64,000 nucleotides of DNA from Anaerolineales bacterium. Lineage in GTDB: Bacteria; Chloroflexota; Anaerolineae; 4572-78; J111. Location: NCBI GenBank assembly GCA_015075185.1, contig JABTUW010000003.1, positions 1,302,001-1,366,000 of the forward strand, given 5' to 3'. How positions within the stretch are numbered: position 1 is the first letter of the stretch; each line of letters opens with the position of its first letter. A program made the position numbers and the translations under genes. The notes under the pieces were generated by a model that made no database searches, was not told the DNA's origin, and saw nothing but the letters and a program-made list of their open reading frames with translations. This document shows, piece by piece, positions 23,445-32,157 of the stretch.

Positions 23445-24002
23445 ATGTCTTGGCAGTTAGATAAAGCTCATTCGAGTATCAATTTTTCGGTTCGGCATAT
23501 GATGATCAGCACCGTGCGCGGCCGCTTTGAAGAATTCGACGGCACGTTTGATCTGAATGAAACCAATCCCACCCAATCGAAAATAGAGGTCGTCATCCAG
23601 ACCGCCAGCATCAATACCAAAGAAGCCCAACGGGATGCTCACTTGAAATCGCCCGATTTCTTTGATGTCGAGAAGTATCCGGTCATTATGTTCAAAAGCA
23701 AGCGCATTGAACAATTGGACAAGCAGCATGCTCGCCTGGCAGGCAACTTGACGATTAAAGGTATAACCAAAGAAGTGGTTCTGGACGTGGAATACGCCGG
23801 CCAGGCCAAAAGCCCGTGGGGCACGATCAATGCCGGTTTTACCGCCCAGACCAAAATCAATCGCAAGGACTGGGACTTGACCTGGAATGTGGCTCTGGAA
23901 ACCGGCGGGGTCCTGGTGAGTGATGAAGTGACCATCAGCATCGAACTGGAGATCATCAAGCAAGCCGAAGCGGCGCCTGAGCTGGAACCCGTGCTGGCCT
24001 AA
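23445..24002 (+). CDS. YceI-family protein
   Basis: A 185-residue lipocalin-like YceI protein without a signal peptide. It has the family start WQLDKAHSSINFSVRHMMISTVRGRFEEFDG, the middle segment SPDFFDVEKYPVIMFKS and LTIKGITKEVVLDVEY, and ends with WDLTWNVALETGGVLVSDEVTISIELE. Characterised family members bind isoprenoid chains such as polyprenoids. AAGGAGATAAAC precedes the ATG. It lies behind a SARP-type direct-repeat promoter, and a second, secreted YceI is encoded about 1 kb downstream. Confidence 0.9.
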   Translation: MSWQLDKAHSSINFSVRHMMISTVRGRFEEFDGTFDLNETNPTQSKIEVVIQTASINTKEAQRDAHLKSPDFFDVEKYPVIMFKSKRIEQLDKQHARLAGNLTIKGITKEVVLDVEYAGQAKSPWGTINAGFTAQTKINRKDWDLTWNVALETGGVLVSDEVTISIELEIIKQAEAAPELEPVLA

Positions 24003-24025
24003 TCCTCGGCAATGAGGTCAAATTT

Positions 24026-24134
24026 TCTCAGGTTATTTTAAGATAATTTGATACTATCTCAGCTTATTTTTAACTTCGTCCTATACTATCTGCGACAATG
24101 GTCAATGAAGTCCCGCTTGAAGGAGCGGGACTTC
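24026..24134 (+). promoter_or_regulatory. Duplicated promoter-like segment and hairpin before the dioxygenase-like gene
   Basis: TCTCAG(G/C)TTATTTT occurs at 24026-24039 and 24057-24070, 31 bp apart. Each copy is followed by GATACTA or TATACTA (24049-24055, 24082-24088), like a duplicated -10 region. Next is a perfect 11-bp inverted repeat, GAAGTCCCGCT at 24107-24117 and its complement at 24124-24134, which could act as a leader hairpin or weak terminator. Confidence 0.45.
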
Positions 24135-24175
24135 GGCTTGTTGTAAGGTAAACCTAAACTTTGGAAGAGGTAAGA

Positions 24176-24925
24176 ATGATGCAAAGTAACAGACCGACCA
24201 GATTAAGCCGCCGCGAAATCTTGCGCGCTTTCCTGGCGATGCCAGCCACATTCGTTCTGGCCGCCTGCGCCACCCAGGAAGTTGGCCAGGCGACGCCACC
24301 TGCCCAGCCGACAAGTGCGCTGCCGACCCCTGTTCCCCCCACCAACACACCTATACCCGCTCCGACCAACACGTTAGCGCAAGCGCCAACGGATACACCC
24401 GCGCCAACCCAGGTAGCCCAGGTATTAACCCCAACCCCCGCCTGCGGCGACGACGATGACGACCCGACCCCGGCCCAGACCGAAGGCCCTTACTACACGC
24501 CCAACACCCCGGAACGCACCTCGTTCCTGGAGGCAGACATAGCGGGGACCAAGCTTATTGTCACGGGCTATGTCCTTTCCACGGACTGCCAGCCGCTGCC
24601 GCAAACTTTGGTGGATTTCTGGCACTGCGATGACGCGGGTGTCTACGATAACGCTGGCTACCGTCTGCGTGGCCACCAGTACACCGACGACCAGGGCCGC
24701 TACTACCTGGAAACCATCCTGCCGGGCGTGTATCCGGGGCGGACGCGCCACATTCACGTGAAGGTGCAAGCGCCCAACCAGCCGGTGCTGACCACCCAGG
24801 TGTACTTTCCCGGCGAACCAAGCAACAATACCGATGGCATCTTCAGGCCGGATCTGGTCATGGATGTCCAGGATGCCGCTGACGGCAAAGCCGCCTCGTT
24901 TAACTTTGTCCTGGCTATCGCTTGA
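24176..24925 (+). CDS. Intradiol dioxygenase-like lipoprotein
   Basis: About 249 residues. The N-terminus has a RLSRREILRAF segment and a hydrophobic stretch ending LAAC, indicating a lipoprotein possibly exported by Tat. A Thr/Pro-rich linker runs to about residue 90. The rest matches the intradiol ring-cleavage dioxygenase fold: TEGPYYTPNTPERT, DFWHCDDAGVYDNAGYRLRG, TDDQGRYYLETILPGVYP and the metal-ligand region TRHIHVKV. Tyr and His ligands for Fe(III) are all plausible. Secreted members of this family exist with unknown substrates; cytosolic ones cleave catechols. I chose the ATG at 24176, preceded by GAAGAGG. It lies between two YceI genes. Confidence 0.8.
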   Translation: MMQSNRPTRLSRREILRAFLAMPATFVLAACATQEVGQATPPAQPTSALPTPVPPTNTPIPAPTNTLAQAPTDTPAPTQVAQVLTPTPACGDDDDDPTPAQTEGPYYTPNTPERTSFLEADIAGTKLIVTGYVLSTDCQPLPQTLVDFWHCDDAGVYDNAGYRLRGHQYTDDQGRYYLETILPGVYPGRTRHIHVKVQAPNQPVLTTQVYFPGEPSNNTDGIFRPDLVMDVQDAADGKAASFNFVLAIA

Positions 24926-24978
24926 TCCCGTGCGGGGGAGAACATACTTCCCCGTCTACTATTCATAGAGGAGAAGAA

Positions 24979-25824
24979 ATGTTTTCATCACGTTTCGTAC
25001 CAACCATCTTCAGCGCAGTTATTTTTGGAATTGTCCTGGCCGGCTGCGGCGCGGCCACTGAACAGCCGCCTGCCCAGCCACCGGCCAGTGAAGCCGCCGC
25101 GCCAACGAACACCCCGGCCCCGGCTGTCGTCGAGGAACCCGCCACGCCGACCCTGGCCCCCACGACTCAGGAACCCACCGCTGCCGCTCCGGCTGCCCCA
25201 GCCGCCACCGAGGAAGCGGCCAGCGCCGCACCCACCGAGCCTGAAGCAGCCGAGGCGAGTGCGAGTCTGCGCACCTTCCAGATTGTACCCGAACAGTCTG
25301 AAGCGACCTACCAGGTGCAGGAAGAGTTTTTTAACCGGCCGGTTAATATTGTCAACCCCATTGGCCGCACCCAGGCCATTGAAGGAGAATTTCAACTGAC
25401 CATCAGCGGCAGCAATCAAGTCCAATTGGCCGATAATCAATTCAAGGTAGACCTGCGCACCCTGGCCAGCGACGAGGCGCGCCGCGATAATCGAATCCGC
25501 GACGAGTGGCTGGAGTCGAATAAGTATCCCTGGGCTGAGTTCAAAGCCACCACCATCGAGGATTTTCCGGCGAATGCGGCCGAGGGCCAGGATGTCTCTT
25601 TCAAGGTTACGGGAGATATGACCATCCGCGAGATCACCAAGCCGCAAACCTTTGCTGTGACCGCCCGGCTGGACGGCGACACCTTTACCGGCACAGCTAC
25701 AAGTTACGTCCTGATGCAAGATTATGGCTTCGAGCCGCCTTCAATTTTGGGAGTGCTCGAGGTTACCGACGGGGTAACAGTCACGGTGAACTTTACCGCA
25801 GCAGAGAACCAGACAGGTTCATAA
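24979..25824 (+). CDS. YceI-family lipoprotein
   Basis: About 281 residues. A signal sequence ends in the lipobox LAGC near residue 20. A long Ala/Pro/Thr/Glu-rich linker follows to about residue 95, then a YceI domain (IVPEQSEATYQVQEEF, RDNRIRDEWLESNKYPWAEFKAT, GDMTIREITKPQTFAVTARLDGDTFTGTAT). The ATG at 24979 is chosen because GAGGAGAAGAA precedes it; the longer frame from 24922 overlaps no family feature. It is predicted to be anchored outside the membrane and to bind a lipid-like ligand. It forms a group with the cytosolic YceI and the dioxygenase-like lipoprotein. Confidence 0.88.
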   Translation: MFSSRFVPTIFSAVIFGIVLAGCGAATEQPPAQPPASEAAAPTNTPAPAVVEEPATPTLAPTTQEPTAAAPAAPAATEEAASAAPTEPEAAEASASLRTFQIVPEQSEATYQVQEEFFNRPVNIVNPIGRTQAIEGEFQLTISGSNQVQLADNQFKVDLRTLASDEARRDNRIRDEWLESNKYPWAEFKATTIEDFPANAAEGQDVSFKVTGDMTIREITKPQTFAVTARLDGDTFTGTATSYVLMQDYGFEPPSILGVLEVTDGVTVTVNFTAAENQTGS

Positions 25825-25921
25825 AACCTAAACCGAATATCGTAAAAAATTTATAGCAACGTCGCTATTTGTTACCCTACACCGACTTAAAAGTGGCAAA
25901 ATATGGACAGGACCTATGGCA

Positions 25922-27175
25922 GGTAACACTCCAATAAAGCGTGATTAGAGAACAGGAAAGGGAAATTTGAAAAAAGTGGGTTTACCGGGCATACTGGAAG
26001 GTTCCGACACCAAATCCAGGAGTGCGAGCGATAAACCCACAACAGATATTTTGCCCTAATCTTAACTGTCCAGCAAGAGGACAAGTCGGCGCTGGTAACA
26101 TCAGCGTCCATAGTCAACAGGAACAACGGTATGGGTGCGAGGTCTGCCAGACCACTTTTGCGGGCAGTAAAGGCACGATCTTTTACCGGCTCAAAACCGA
26201 CACCCAGTTGGTGATGATCGTGCTGACCCTGCTGGCCCATGGCTGTCCGTTGCAAGCGATTGTGGCAGCCTATGGCTTTGACGAGCGGACGATCAAAAGT
26301 TGGTGGCAGCGAGCCGGAGAACATTGCCAACGGGTGCATGAGCATACGGTGGGCCAGAGCCAACTTGACTTGCAGCAGGTTCAGGCCGACGAGATCAAAG
26401 TGAAAACTCAAGGCGGGACGATGTGGCTGGCGATGGCGATGATGATCTCGACCCGGCTGTGGTTGGGTGGAGCGATCAGTCCCCACCGAGATAAGGGCTT
26501 GATCCAAGCGGTGGCTGACCAAATTCGGGCCATCGCCTTGTGTCGACCGCTGTTGTTGGCCGTTGATGGCCTGCCCAGCTATGTTAAAGCTTTTCAGCGG
26601 GCCTTTCGGTCTAAAGTGCCTCGGTTGGGTCAACTCGGCCGGTGTCAGTTGTGGTCCTGGTCGGAGGTAGCGATTGTTCAAGTGGTCAAAGAGCGAACAG
26701 CCGGACAACTGACTATTCAGCGGCGGATTGTGCAGGGCAGCCGGCAGGTGGTACAGCAGTTGATCCAGGCCAGCCAAGGTCTGGGTGGCATTAACACCGC
26801 CTATATCGAAAGGCTCAATGCCACCTTCCGCCAATGTTTGGCCTCCTTGACCCGGCGCACTCGCGCCCTGGCCCAACAACCGGAAACCTTGCAGGCCGGC
26901 ATGTATGTCGTTGGCTGTTTCTACAACTTTTGCACCTATCACGATAGCTTACGGGTGCCTTTCTACTTGGCTAAAGGGGGCTGTCGTTGGTTACGACGAA
27001 CTCCGGCCATCGCGGCTAATCTAACCGATCACTGTTGGACCGTAGCAGAACTGTTTGATTTTCGAGTACCTCCATCACCCTGGATCCCGCCCAAAAAGCG
27101 GGGGCGGCGATCTAAACATACTCAAGCCTTGGTCCAGCAGTGGTGTCAATAATCACGATTTAATGGAGACTTACC
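25922..27175 (+). mobile_element. IS1-like insertion sequence with 8-bp target duplication
   Basis: The 1254-bp element has imperfect inverted ends of about 26 bp: it begins GGTAACACTCCAATAAAGCG and ends with CGATTTAATGGAGACTTACC. The 8-bp sequence CTATGGCA occurs directly outside both ends (25914-25921 and 27176-27183), a clear target-site duplication. One transposase gene fills it. The element is larger than IS1 itself but the ends starting GGT and the 8-bp duplication fit the IS1-like superfamily; the exact subgroup was not determined. Confidence 0.9.
26022..27152 (+). CDS. IS1-like DDE transposase with zinc-ribbon N-terminus
   Basis: A 376-residue transposase. The N-terminus has a zinc-ribbon-like pattern (CPNLNCPARG then YGCEVCQTTF), followed by a helix-turn-helix region (IVAAYGFDERTIKSWWQRAG). 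The catalytic residues are probably Asp in VQADEIKVK, Asp in LLAVDGLPSY and Glu in NTAYIERLNATFRQ. The C-terminus is basic (PKKRGRRSKH). The frame is intact. The start at 26022 is a GTG; no better start is visible. The minus strand has a long open frame here, which I regard as a shadow. Confidence 0.88.
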   Translation: MRAINPQQIFCPNLNCPARGQVGAGNISVHSQQEQRYGCEVCQTTFAGSKGTIFYRLKTDTQLVMIVLTLLAHGCPLQAIVAAYGFDERTIKSWWQRAGEHCQRVHEHTVGQSQLDLQQVQADEIKVKTQGGTMWLAMAMMISTRLWLGGAISPHRDKGLIQAVADQIRAIALCRPLLLAVDGLPSYVKAFQRAFRSKVPRLGQLGRCQLWSWSEVAIVQVVKERTAGQLTIQRRIVQGSRQVVQQLIQASQGLGGINTAYIERLNATFRQCLASLTRRTRALAQQPETLQAGMYVVGCFYNFCTYHDSLRVPFYLAKGGCRWLRRTPAIAANLTDHCWTVAELFDFRVPPSPWIPPKKRGRRSKHTQALVQQWCQ

Positions 27176-27271
27176 CTATGGCAAGATTAACAGGATAATT
27201 TCCGTAAAAATCTTGTAAATCCTGTTAATCCTGTCGTCTTAGGATAAGCCGTTCAGGATTCTCACTCCAGC

Positions 27272-28291
27272 CTACAGGATCAACTGCCCCAACGGGTCGG
27301 GCCGCCAGGATTCCAACACCTTCATATAATTGGCCCGCTCAAAAGCGGCCGGGTCGGCCACATGGCGCTGGCTCATACTGCCCTGCATCTGCTTCACCGA
27401 CTCGTATTCGTACTCTTCCATCCAAGCCACCAGGCTAGCCAGGATTTCACGGATGCGATGCAGGCCGTTTTGCAGCAGCTCCGACGTCATCATCGTGACC
27501 TGCGCCCCGGCCATCAGCCCTTTCAAGACATCCTCATGGGTGTGGATGCCGGTGGTAATAGCTAAATCCGCCGCCACCCGGCCATACAGGATGGCGACCC
27601 AGCGCAGCGGCAGGCGCAGCTCGTGCGAGGTACTCAGGACCAGGTGTGGCACAACCTCCAAAGCCTCCAAATCAAAGTCCGGCTGGTAGAAGCGGTTGAA
27701 CAGCACCAGGGCATCGGCCCCGACTTCGGCCAGGCGCTTGGCCATATTGGCCGTGGCGCTGAAGTAGGGACTCACCTTGACCGCCACCGGGATGGTCACA
27801 CTCTGCTTTACCGCGCTGACCACATCCAGGTACATCTGTTCCACCTCGGCCCCGGTTCGATCCAGGTCGGTGGGGATGTGGTAGAGGTTGAGTTCCAGGG
27901 CGTCGGCCCCGGCCTGCTGGATCCTCTGGGCGTAACTGATCCAGCCGCCGGTTGAAACCCCGTTCAGGCTGGCGATGACCGGGATGCCGACCGCCCCCCT
28001 GGCCCGTCTGACCAGGTCCAGATACTCGTCGGGGTTAACGCCGTTGTAATGATCCAGCCGGGGGAAGAAAGTCTGCGCCTCGGCAAAACTTTCGGCCAGG
28101 TAATCGAGGTAATGGTGCAGGCGGCGGCTCTCGTAGGCGATTTGTTCCTCAAAGAGGGAGTACATCACCACCGCCGCCGCGCCCTCGTCTTCCATGCGGC
28201 GAATGTTGTCCAGGCTGCGCGACAGCGGCGAGGCCGAAGGGACAAGGGGGTTTTTAAGGGTCAATCCCATGTAAGTTGTGGTTAAGTCCAT
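27272..28291 (-). CDS. Dihydroorotate dehydrogenase-like protein
   Basis: A 339-residue TIM-barrel flavoprotein of the class-1 dihydroorotate dehydrogenase superfamily. It starts DLTTTYMGLTLKNPLVPSASPLSRSLDNI and contains VIASLNGVSTGGW, ALELNLYHIPTD, IPVAVKVSPYF and GIHTHEDVLKGLMAGAQVTMMTS, an FMN-phosphate region. Homologues of this type are commonly found next to pyruvate:ferredoxin oxidoreductase genes, as here (gene ends 89 bp upstream on the same strand). A true role in pyrimidine synthesis is doubtful; no pyr genes are near. It may be an FMN-dependent oxidoreductase using ferredoxin. Confidence 0.85.
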   Translation of the reverse strand: MDLTTTYMGLTLKNPLVPSASPLSRSLDNIRRMEDEGAAAVVMYSLFEEQIAYESRRLHHYLDYLAESFAEAQTFFPRLDHYNGVNPDEYLDLVRRARGAVGIPVIASLNGVSTGGWISYAQRIQQAGADALELNLYHIPTDLDRTGAEVEQMYLDVVSAVKQSVTIPVAVKVSPYFSATANMAKRLAEVGADALVLFNRFYQPDFDLEALEVVPHLVLSTSHELRLPLRWVAILYGRVAADLAITTGIHTHEDVLKGLMAGAQVTMMTSELLQNGLHRIREILASLVAWMEEYEYESVKQMQGSMSQRHVADPAAFERANYMKVLESWRPDPLGQLIL

Positions 28292-28380
28292 AACTGTTTC
28301 TCCTTATCTTTGACCTGAAGCAGAAAACGTAATGATTTATCCATAAATACACTTCTCCTACGGCCATTACGTTTCACGTT

Positions 28381-31300
28381 TTACTCCTCTTTCGCCATCC
28401 AGGCATAATGCTGCCAGCGATTGTTGACAATTTCCTGGGCCTGCCGCAGTAGTTGGGCGGCCATCGCCGGGTTGCTTTGTTGCAAGACCCGATAGCGGTT
28501 TTCCGAGGCGAAGAACTCTTGCAGCGGCGTTTTGGGCGGCTTGGAGTCGAGCTGCAGCGGGTTCTTGCCCTCGGCGGCCAGGGCGGGATTGTAGCGGTAG
28601 AGCAGCCAGTGACCGGCGTCGGCGGCCAGTTTTTGCTGCTCCATGCCCTTGGCCATATCAATGCCCCAGGCGATGCAGTGGCTGTAGGCGATAATAAGCG
28701 ACGGGCCGGGATAGGCTTCGGCCTCCAAAAAGGCTTTTACGGTTTGGCCGTCGTTGGCCCCCATGGCTACCTGGGCCACGTAAATGTGACCGTAGCTCAT
28801 GGCCAGCAGACCCAAATCTTTCTTGGGCGTCTGCTTGCCGCCGTCGGCAAATTTGGCAACCGCCCCCAGGCCCGTGGCCTTGGATGCCTGACCGCCGGTG
28901 TTGGAGTAAACCTCGGTGTTCAGCACCAGCACATTGACGTTGTGACCGCTGGCCAGGACGTGGTCCAGCCCGCCAAAGCCAATGTCGTAAGCCCAGCCGT
29001 CGCCGCCCACAATCCAGACATTCTTTTTGACCAGGGCGTCGGCGACGCTCAGCAGGTCGCGGGAGAGCGGGTCAGAGCGGCCTTTCAGTTTGGCTTTCAG
29101 GGCCTCGACTCGCTCGCGCTGGGCGGCAATCCCGGCCTCGCCGGATTGGTCGGCTTCAAGCAGGGCGTTGGCCAGCTCCAAGCCGATGTCGTCGTACAGG
29201 CGGACCAGCAGTTCGCGGGCGTACTCGTTGTGCTTGTCGAGGGTCAAGCGCATGCCCAGGCCAAACTCGGCGTTATCTTCAAAGAGGGAGTTGCTCCAGG
29301 ATGGGCCGCGCCCATCCCGGTTGACCGTCCAGGGCGTGGTCGGCAAATTGCCGCCGTAGATGCTGGAACAGCCGGTGGCGTTGGCAATCAGGGTCCGGTC
29401 GCCAAAAAGCTGGCTGAGCAGGCGCAGGTAGGGCGTTTCGCCGCAGCCGGCGCAGGCGCTGGAAAACTCGAACAGCGGCTCCAGGAATTGGATGTTTTTG
29501 ACGTTGGTGTACTTTAAGCCCTCGCCTTCGCCCTCCGGGTAGCGGGCCAGGTCCGGCAGCTTGAGGAAGAAATCCCAGTTTTCGCGTTCCTGTTCACGCA
29601 GCGGCAACTGCGGGTGCATGTTGATGGCTTTGCGGGCGACGTTGCTCTTGTCTTTGGCCGGGCAGACCTCGACGCAGATGCGGCAGCCGGTGCAGTCCTC
29701 CACCGCCACCTGGATGGTGTATTTCAAGCCCGGCAGCTCGCGCCAGCGGGCATCCATAGATTTAAAGGTTTCCGGGGCATCGGCCAAGTGGTTCGCCTCG
29801 TAAGCCTTGCCGCGAATGACCGAGTGTGGGCAGACCATGACACACTTGCCGCACTGGATGCACAAGTCGGTTTCCCAAACAGGCACCTCCAGGGCGATGT
29901 TGCGCTTTTCATACTTGGTGGTGCCGCTGGGGTAGGTCCCATCAAGCGGCATGGCACTGACCGGCAGCATATCACCACGCGCCATCATCATTTGGGCCGT
30001 CACTTCCCGCACAAATTCGGGCGCATCCGGCGGCACCGGCGGCGGAAACTCGATCGGGCTGGTGATCCGGTCAGGCACAGGCACTTCAAACAGGTTGGCC
30101 AGGGTGGCGTCTACGGCGGCAAAGTTCATCTGGAACACTGTTTCGCCGCGCTTGCCGTAGGTTTTCTCGATGGCCTTCTTGATTTCGGCAATGGCTTCCG
30201 CGCGGGGCAAAACGTTGCTGATAGCAAAGAAGCAGGTCTGCATGATGGTGTTGATGCGCACCCCCATGTTGTTTTCTCGCGCCACCCGGTAAGCGTCAAT
30301 GACGTAAAATTTCAGCTTCTTATTGACAATTTCCTCCTGCACCACACGGGGCAGGTGGTCCCAGACCTGGCCAGGGTCAAGAGGCGTGTTGAGCAGAAAG
30401 ACCCCACCTTCCTCGGCCAGTTCCAGCGGGTTGAAGCGCTCGATAAAGCCAGCCTGGTGCACGGCCACAAAGTTGGCCCGGCTGATCAGGTAGGTACTCT
30501 GGATGGGGCGCGGGCCAAAGCGCAGGTGCGAAATGGTGCGCGCGCCGGCCTTTTTGGAGTCGTAGACAAAGTAGCCCTGGGCGTAGAAGGGCGTTTCCTC
30601 GCCGATAATCTTGATGGAGTTTTTATTCGCCCCGACCGTGCCGTCGGAGCCGAGGCCCCAGAAGACCGCCCGCGTCACGTCGGGCGGCTCGATGTTGAAG
30701 CCGGGGTCAAACTCCAGGCTGGTGTGGGTCACGTCATCTTGAATGCCGATGGTAAAGTGATTCTTGGGCTTGGCTTTCGCCATTTCGTCAAAGACGCCCT
30801 TGACCATGGCCGGGGTGAACTCTTTGGACGACAGGCCGTAGCGCCCGCCGAGGATTTTGGGGAAGAGGGCAAAAGGTGCTGCGCCGCCGACCAAACCCTC
30901 ACTTACGGCTATAACGACATCCTGGTAGAGCGGCTCGCCGGTGGCGCCGGGTTCTTTAGTGCGGTCCAGCGCGGCGATGACGCGGGTAGTGGCCGGGAGC
31001 GCCGCCAGGAACTGCTCGACGGCAAAAGGCCGGTACAGCCGTACCTTGACCAGCCCGACCTTCTCGCCCCGTTCCACCAAATAGTTGACCGTTTCCTCGA
31101 CCGTTTCGCAGCCAGAGCCCATCAGGACCATGACCCGCTCGGCGTCGGGTGCACCGACATAATCAAACAGGTGGTATTGACGGCCCACCAATTTAGCCAG
31201 TTGGTCCATACGCTGCTGCACAATTTCCGGGACGGCCAGGTAGAAGGGGTTGGCCGTTTCGCGGGCCTGAAAGAAGGTATCTGGGTTTTGGGCCGTGCCC

Positions 31301-31947
31301 CGGATAAAGGGGCGGTCCGGCGTCAGGGCGCGCTGGCGGTGAGCATGGATGAGTTTGTCGTCCATCATCGCCCGGATGTCGTCGTCGGTCAGCATTTCGA
31401 TTTTCATGATTTCGTGGGAGGTGCGAAAACCATCGAAGATGTGCATAAAGGGCAGCCGGGCTTCGAGGGTGCTGGCCTGGGCAATCAGGGCAAAATCCAG
31501 CACCTCCTGCACCGAGTTGGCAAAGAGCATGGCCCAGCCGGTAGCGCGAGCGGCCATCACGTCGCTGTGGTCGCCAAAGATGGAGAGGGACTGGGTGGCC
31601 AGCGTTCGGGCGGCAATATGGAACACCGTACTGGTCAATTCGCCTGCAATTTTATACATGTTGGGGATCATCAGCAGCAGGCCCTGGCTGGCGGTAAAAG
31701 TGGTGGTCAGCGCCCCGGCCTGCAAAGCGCCGTGGACCGTCCCCGCTGCACCTCCCTCCGACTGCATTTCGATCACTTTAGGCACGCTGCCCCACAAGTT
31801 TTTCACGCCGGTAGCGCTCCAATGATCGGCGTATTCGCCCATTGCCGAAGAAGGGGTAATGGGATAGATCGCAATCACCTCATTGGTTTTGTGGGCAATA
31901 TAAGCCGCCGCTTCGTTGCCCTCAATTGTGACCTGGTCACGTTTCAT
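28381..31947 (-). CDS. nifJ: Pyruvate:ferredoxin (flavodoxin) oxidoreductase
   Basis: Oxidises pyruvate with CoA to acetyl-CoA, CO2 and reduced ferredoxin. The 1188-residue single-chain enzyme has all domains in order: the N-terminal pyrimidine-binding domain (YPITPSSAMGEYAD; EGGAAGTVHGALQAGALTTTFTASQGLLLM), the gamma-type domain (FWGLGSDGTVGANKNSIKII), two [4Fe-4S] ferredoxin motifs (CIQCGKCVMVCPHS and CTGCRICVEVCPA), then the thiamine-binding part (CAGCGETPYLRLL, GDGWAYDIGFGGLDHVLASG). I chose the ATG at 31947, 9 bp after GGAGG. An inverted repeat overlaps its -10 region. The enzyme implies anaerobic or facultative central metabolism. Confidence 0.97.
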   Translation of the reverse strand: MKRDQVTIEGNEAAAYIAHKTNEVIAIYPITPSSAMGEYADHWSATGVKNLWGSVPKVIEMQSEGGAAGTVHGALQAGALTTTFTASQGLLLMIPNMYKIAGELTSTVFHIAARTLATQSLSIFGDHSDVMAARATGWAMLFANSVQEVLDFALIAQASTLEARLPFMHIFDGFRTSHEIMKIEMLTDDDIRAMMDDKLIHAHRQRALTPDRPFIRGTAQNPDTFFQARETANPFYLAVPEIVQQRMDQLAKLVGRQYHLFDYVGAPDAERVMVLMGSGCETVEETVNYLVERGEKVGLVKVRLYRPFAVEQFLAALPATTRVIAALDRTKEPGATGEPLYQDVVIAVSEGLVGGAAPFALFPKILGGRYGLSSKEFTPAMVKGVFDEMAKAKPKNHFTIGIQDDVTHTSLEFDPGFNIEPPDVTRAVFWGLGSDGTVGANKNSIKIIGEETPFYAQGYFVYDSKKAGARTISHLRFGPRPIQSTYLISRANFVAVHQAGFIERFNPLELAEEGGVFLLNTPLDPGQVWDHLPRVVQEEIVNKKLKFYVIDAYRVARENNMGVRINTIMQTCFFAISNVLPRAEAIAEIKKAIEKTYGKRGETVFQMNFAAVDATLANLFEVPVPDRITSPIEFPPPVPPDAPEFVREVTAQMMMARGDMLPVSAMPLDGTYPSGTTKYEKRNIALEVPVWETDLCIQCGKCVMVCPHSVIRGKAYEANHLADAPETFKSMDARWRELPGLKYTIQVAVEDCTGCRICVEVCPAKDKSNVARKAINMHPQLPLREQERENWDFFLKLPDLARYPEGEGEGLKYTNVKNIQFLEPLFEFSSACAGCGETPYLRLLSQLFGDRTLIANATGCSSIYGGNLPTTPWTVNRDGRGPSWSNSLFEDNAEFGLGMRLTLDKHNEYARELLVRLYDDIGLELANALLEADQSGEAGIAAQRERVEALKAKLKGRSDPLSRDLLSVADALVKKNVWIVGGDGWAYDIGFGGLDHVLASGHNVNVLVLNTEVYSNTGGQASKATGLGAVAKFADGGKQTPKKDLGLLAMSYGHIYVAQVAMGANDGQTVKAFLEAEAYPGPSLIIAYSHCIAWGIDMAKGMEQQKLAADAGHWLLYRYNPALAAEGKNPLQLDSKPPKTPLQEFFASENRYRVLQQSNPAMAAQLLRQAQEIVNNRWQHYAWMAKEE

Positions 31948-32000
31948 CAATAATTGCCTCCTTGCAATAGAACTGGTTTGCCACTTCTCGTCGCTATTTA

Positions 32001-32022
32001 TTATAATTTACAAATATTATAA
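32001..32022 (-). promoter_or_regulatory. Inverted repeat over the nifJ promoter
   Basis: TTATAAT at 32001-32007 and ATTATAA at 32016-32022 form a perfect 7-bp inverted repeat with 8 bp between. Read on the minus strand each arm contains TATAAT, so the operator-like symmetry coincides with two possible -10 elements, about 55-75 bp before the nifJ start. A repressor bound here would block nifJ transcription. Confidence 0.5.
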
Positions 32023-32088
32023 TGCACAAAGCCGGCTGCGGCTTGAGTATGACGCGACTGTCCCCATTTTCAGAAATTAGGAGGAAAT

Positions 32089-32122
32089 TCTGCACAAAAT
32101 CTGCACAATCAGTTTGTATACT
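32089..32122 (+). promoter_or_regulatory. Direct-repeat promoter A (hydrolase lipoprotein)
   Basis: TCTGCACAA occurs at 32089-32097 and again at 32100-32108, an 11-bp period. Exactly 8 bp later comes TATACT (32117-32122), a good -10 element. There is no consensus -35. The same design recurs at 33529-33562 and 34258-34291. It marks an activator-dependent promoter, most likely bound by an OmpR/PhoB-type regulator. Confidence 0.8.
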
Positions 32123-32157
32123 GACTTTATTGTGAAGCTCAAAGGGGGGCTAAAATC

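Noticed and set aside
25914..26942. A 342-codon open frame on the minus strand opposite the IS1-like transposase
   Set aside because: The plus-strand frame has transposase motifs and lies inside defined ends; the minus-strand frame crosses the left end of the element.
29614..31953. A 779-codon open frame on the plus strand opposite nifJ
   Set aside because: It is the antisense of a well conserved enzyme. Its composition reflects the codon bias of nifJ, and it has no recognisable family motif.
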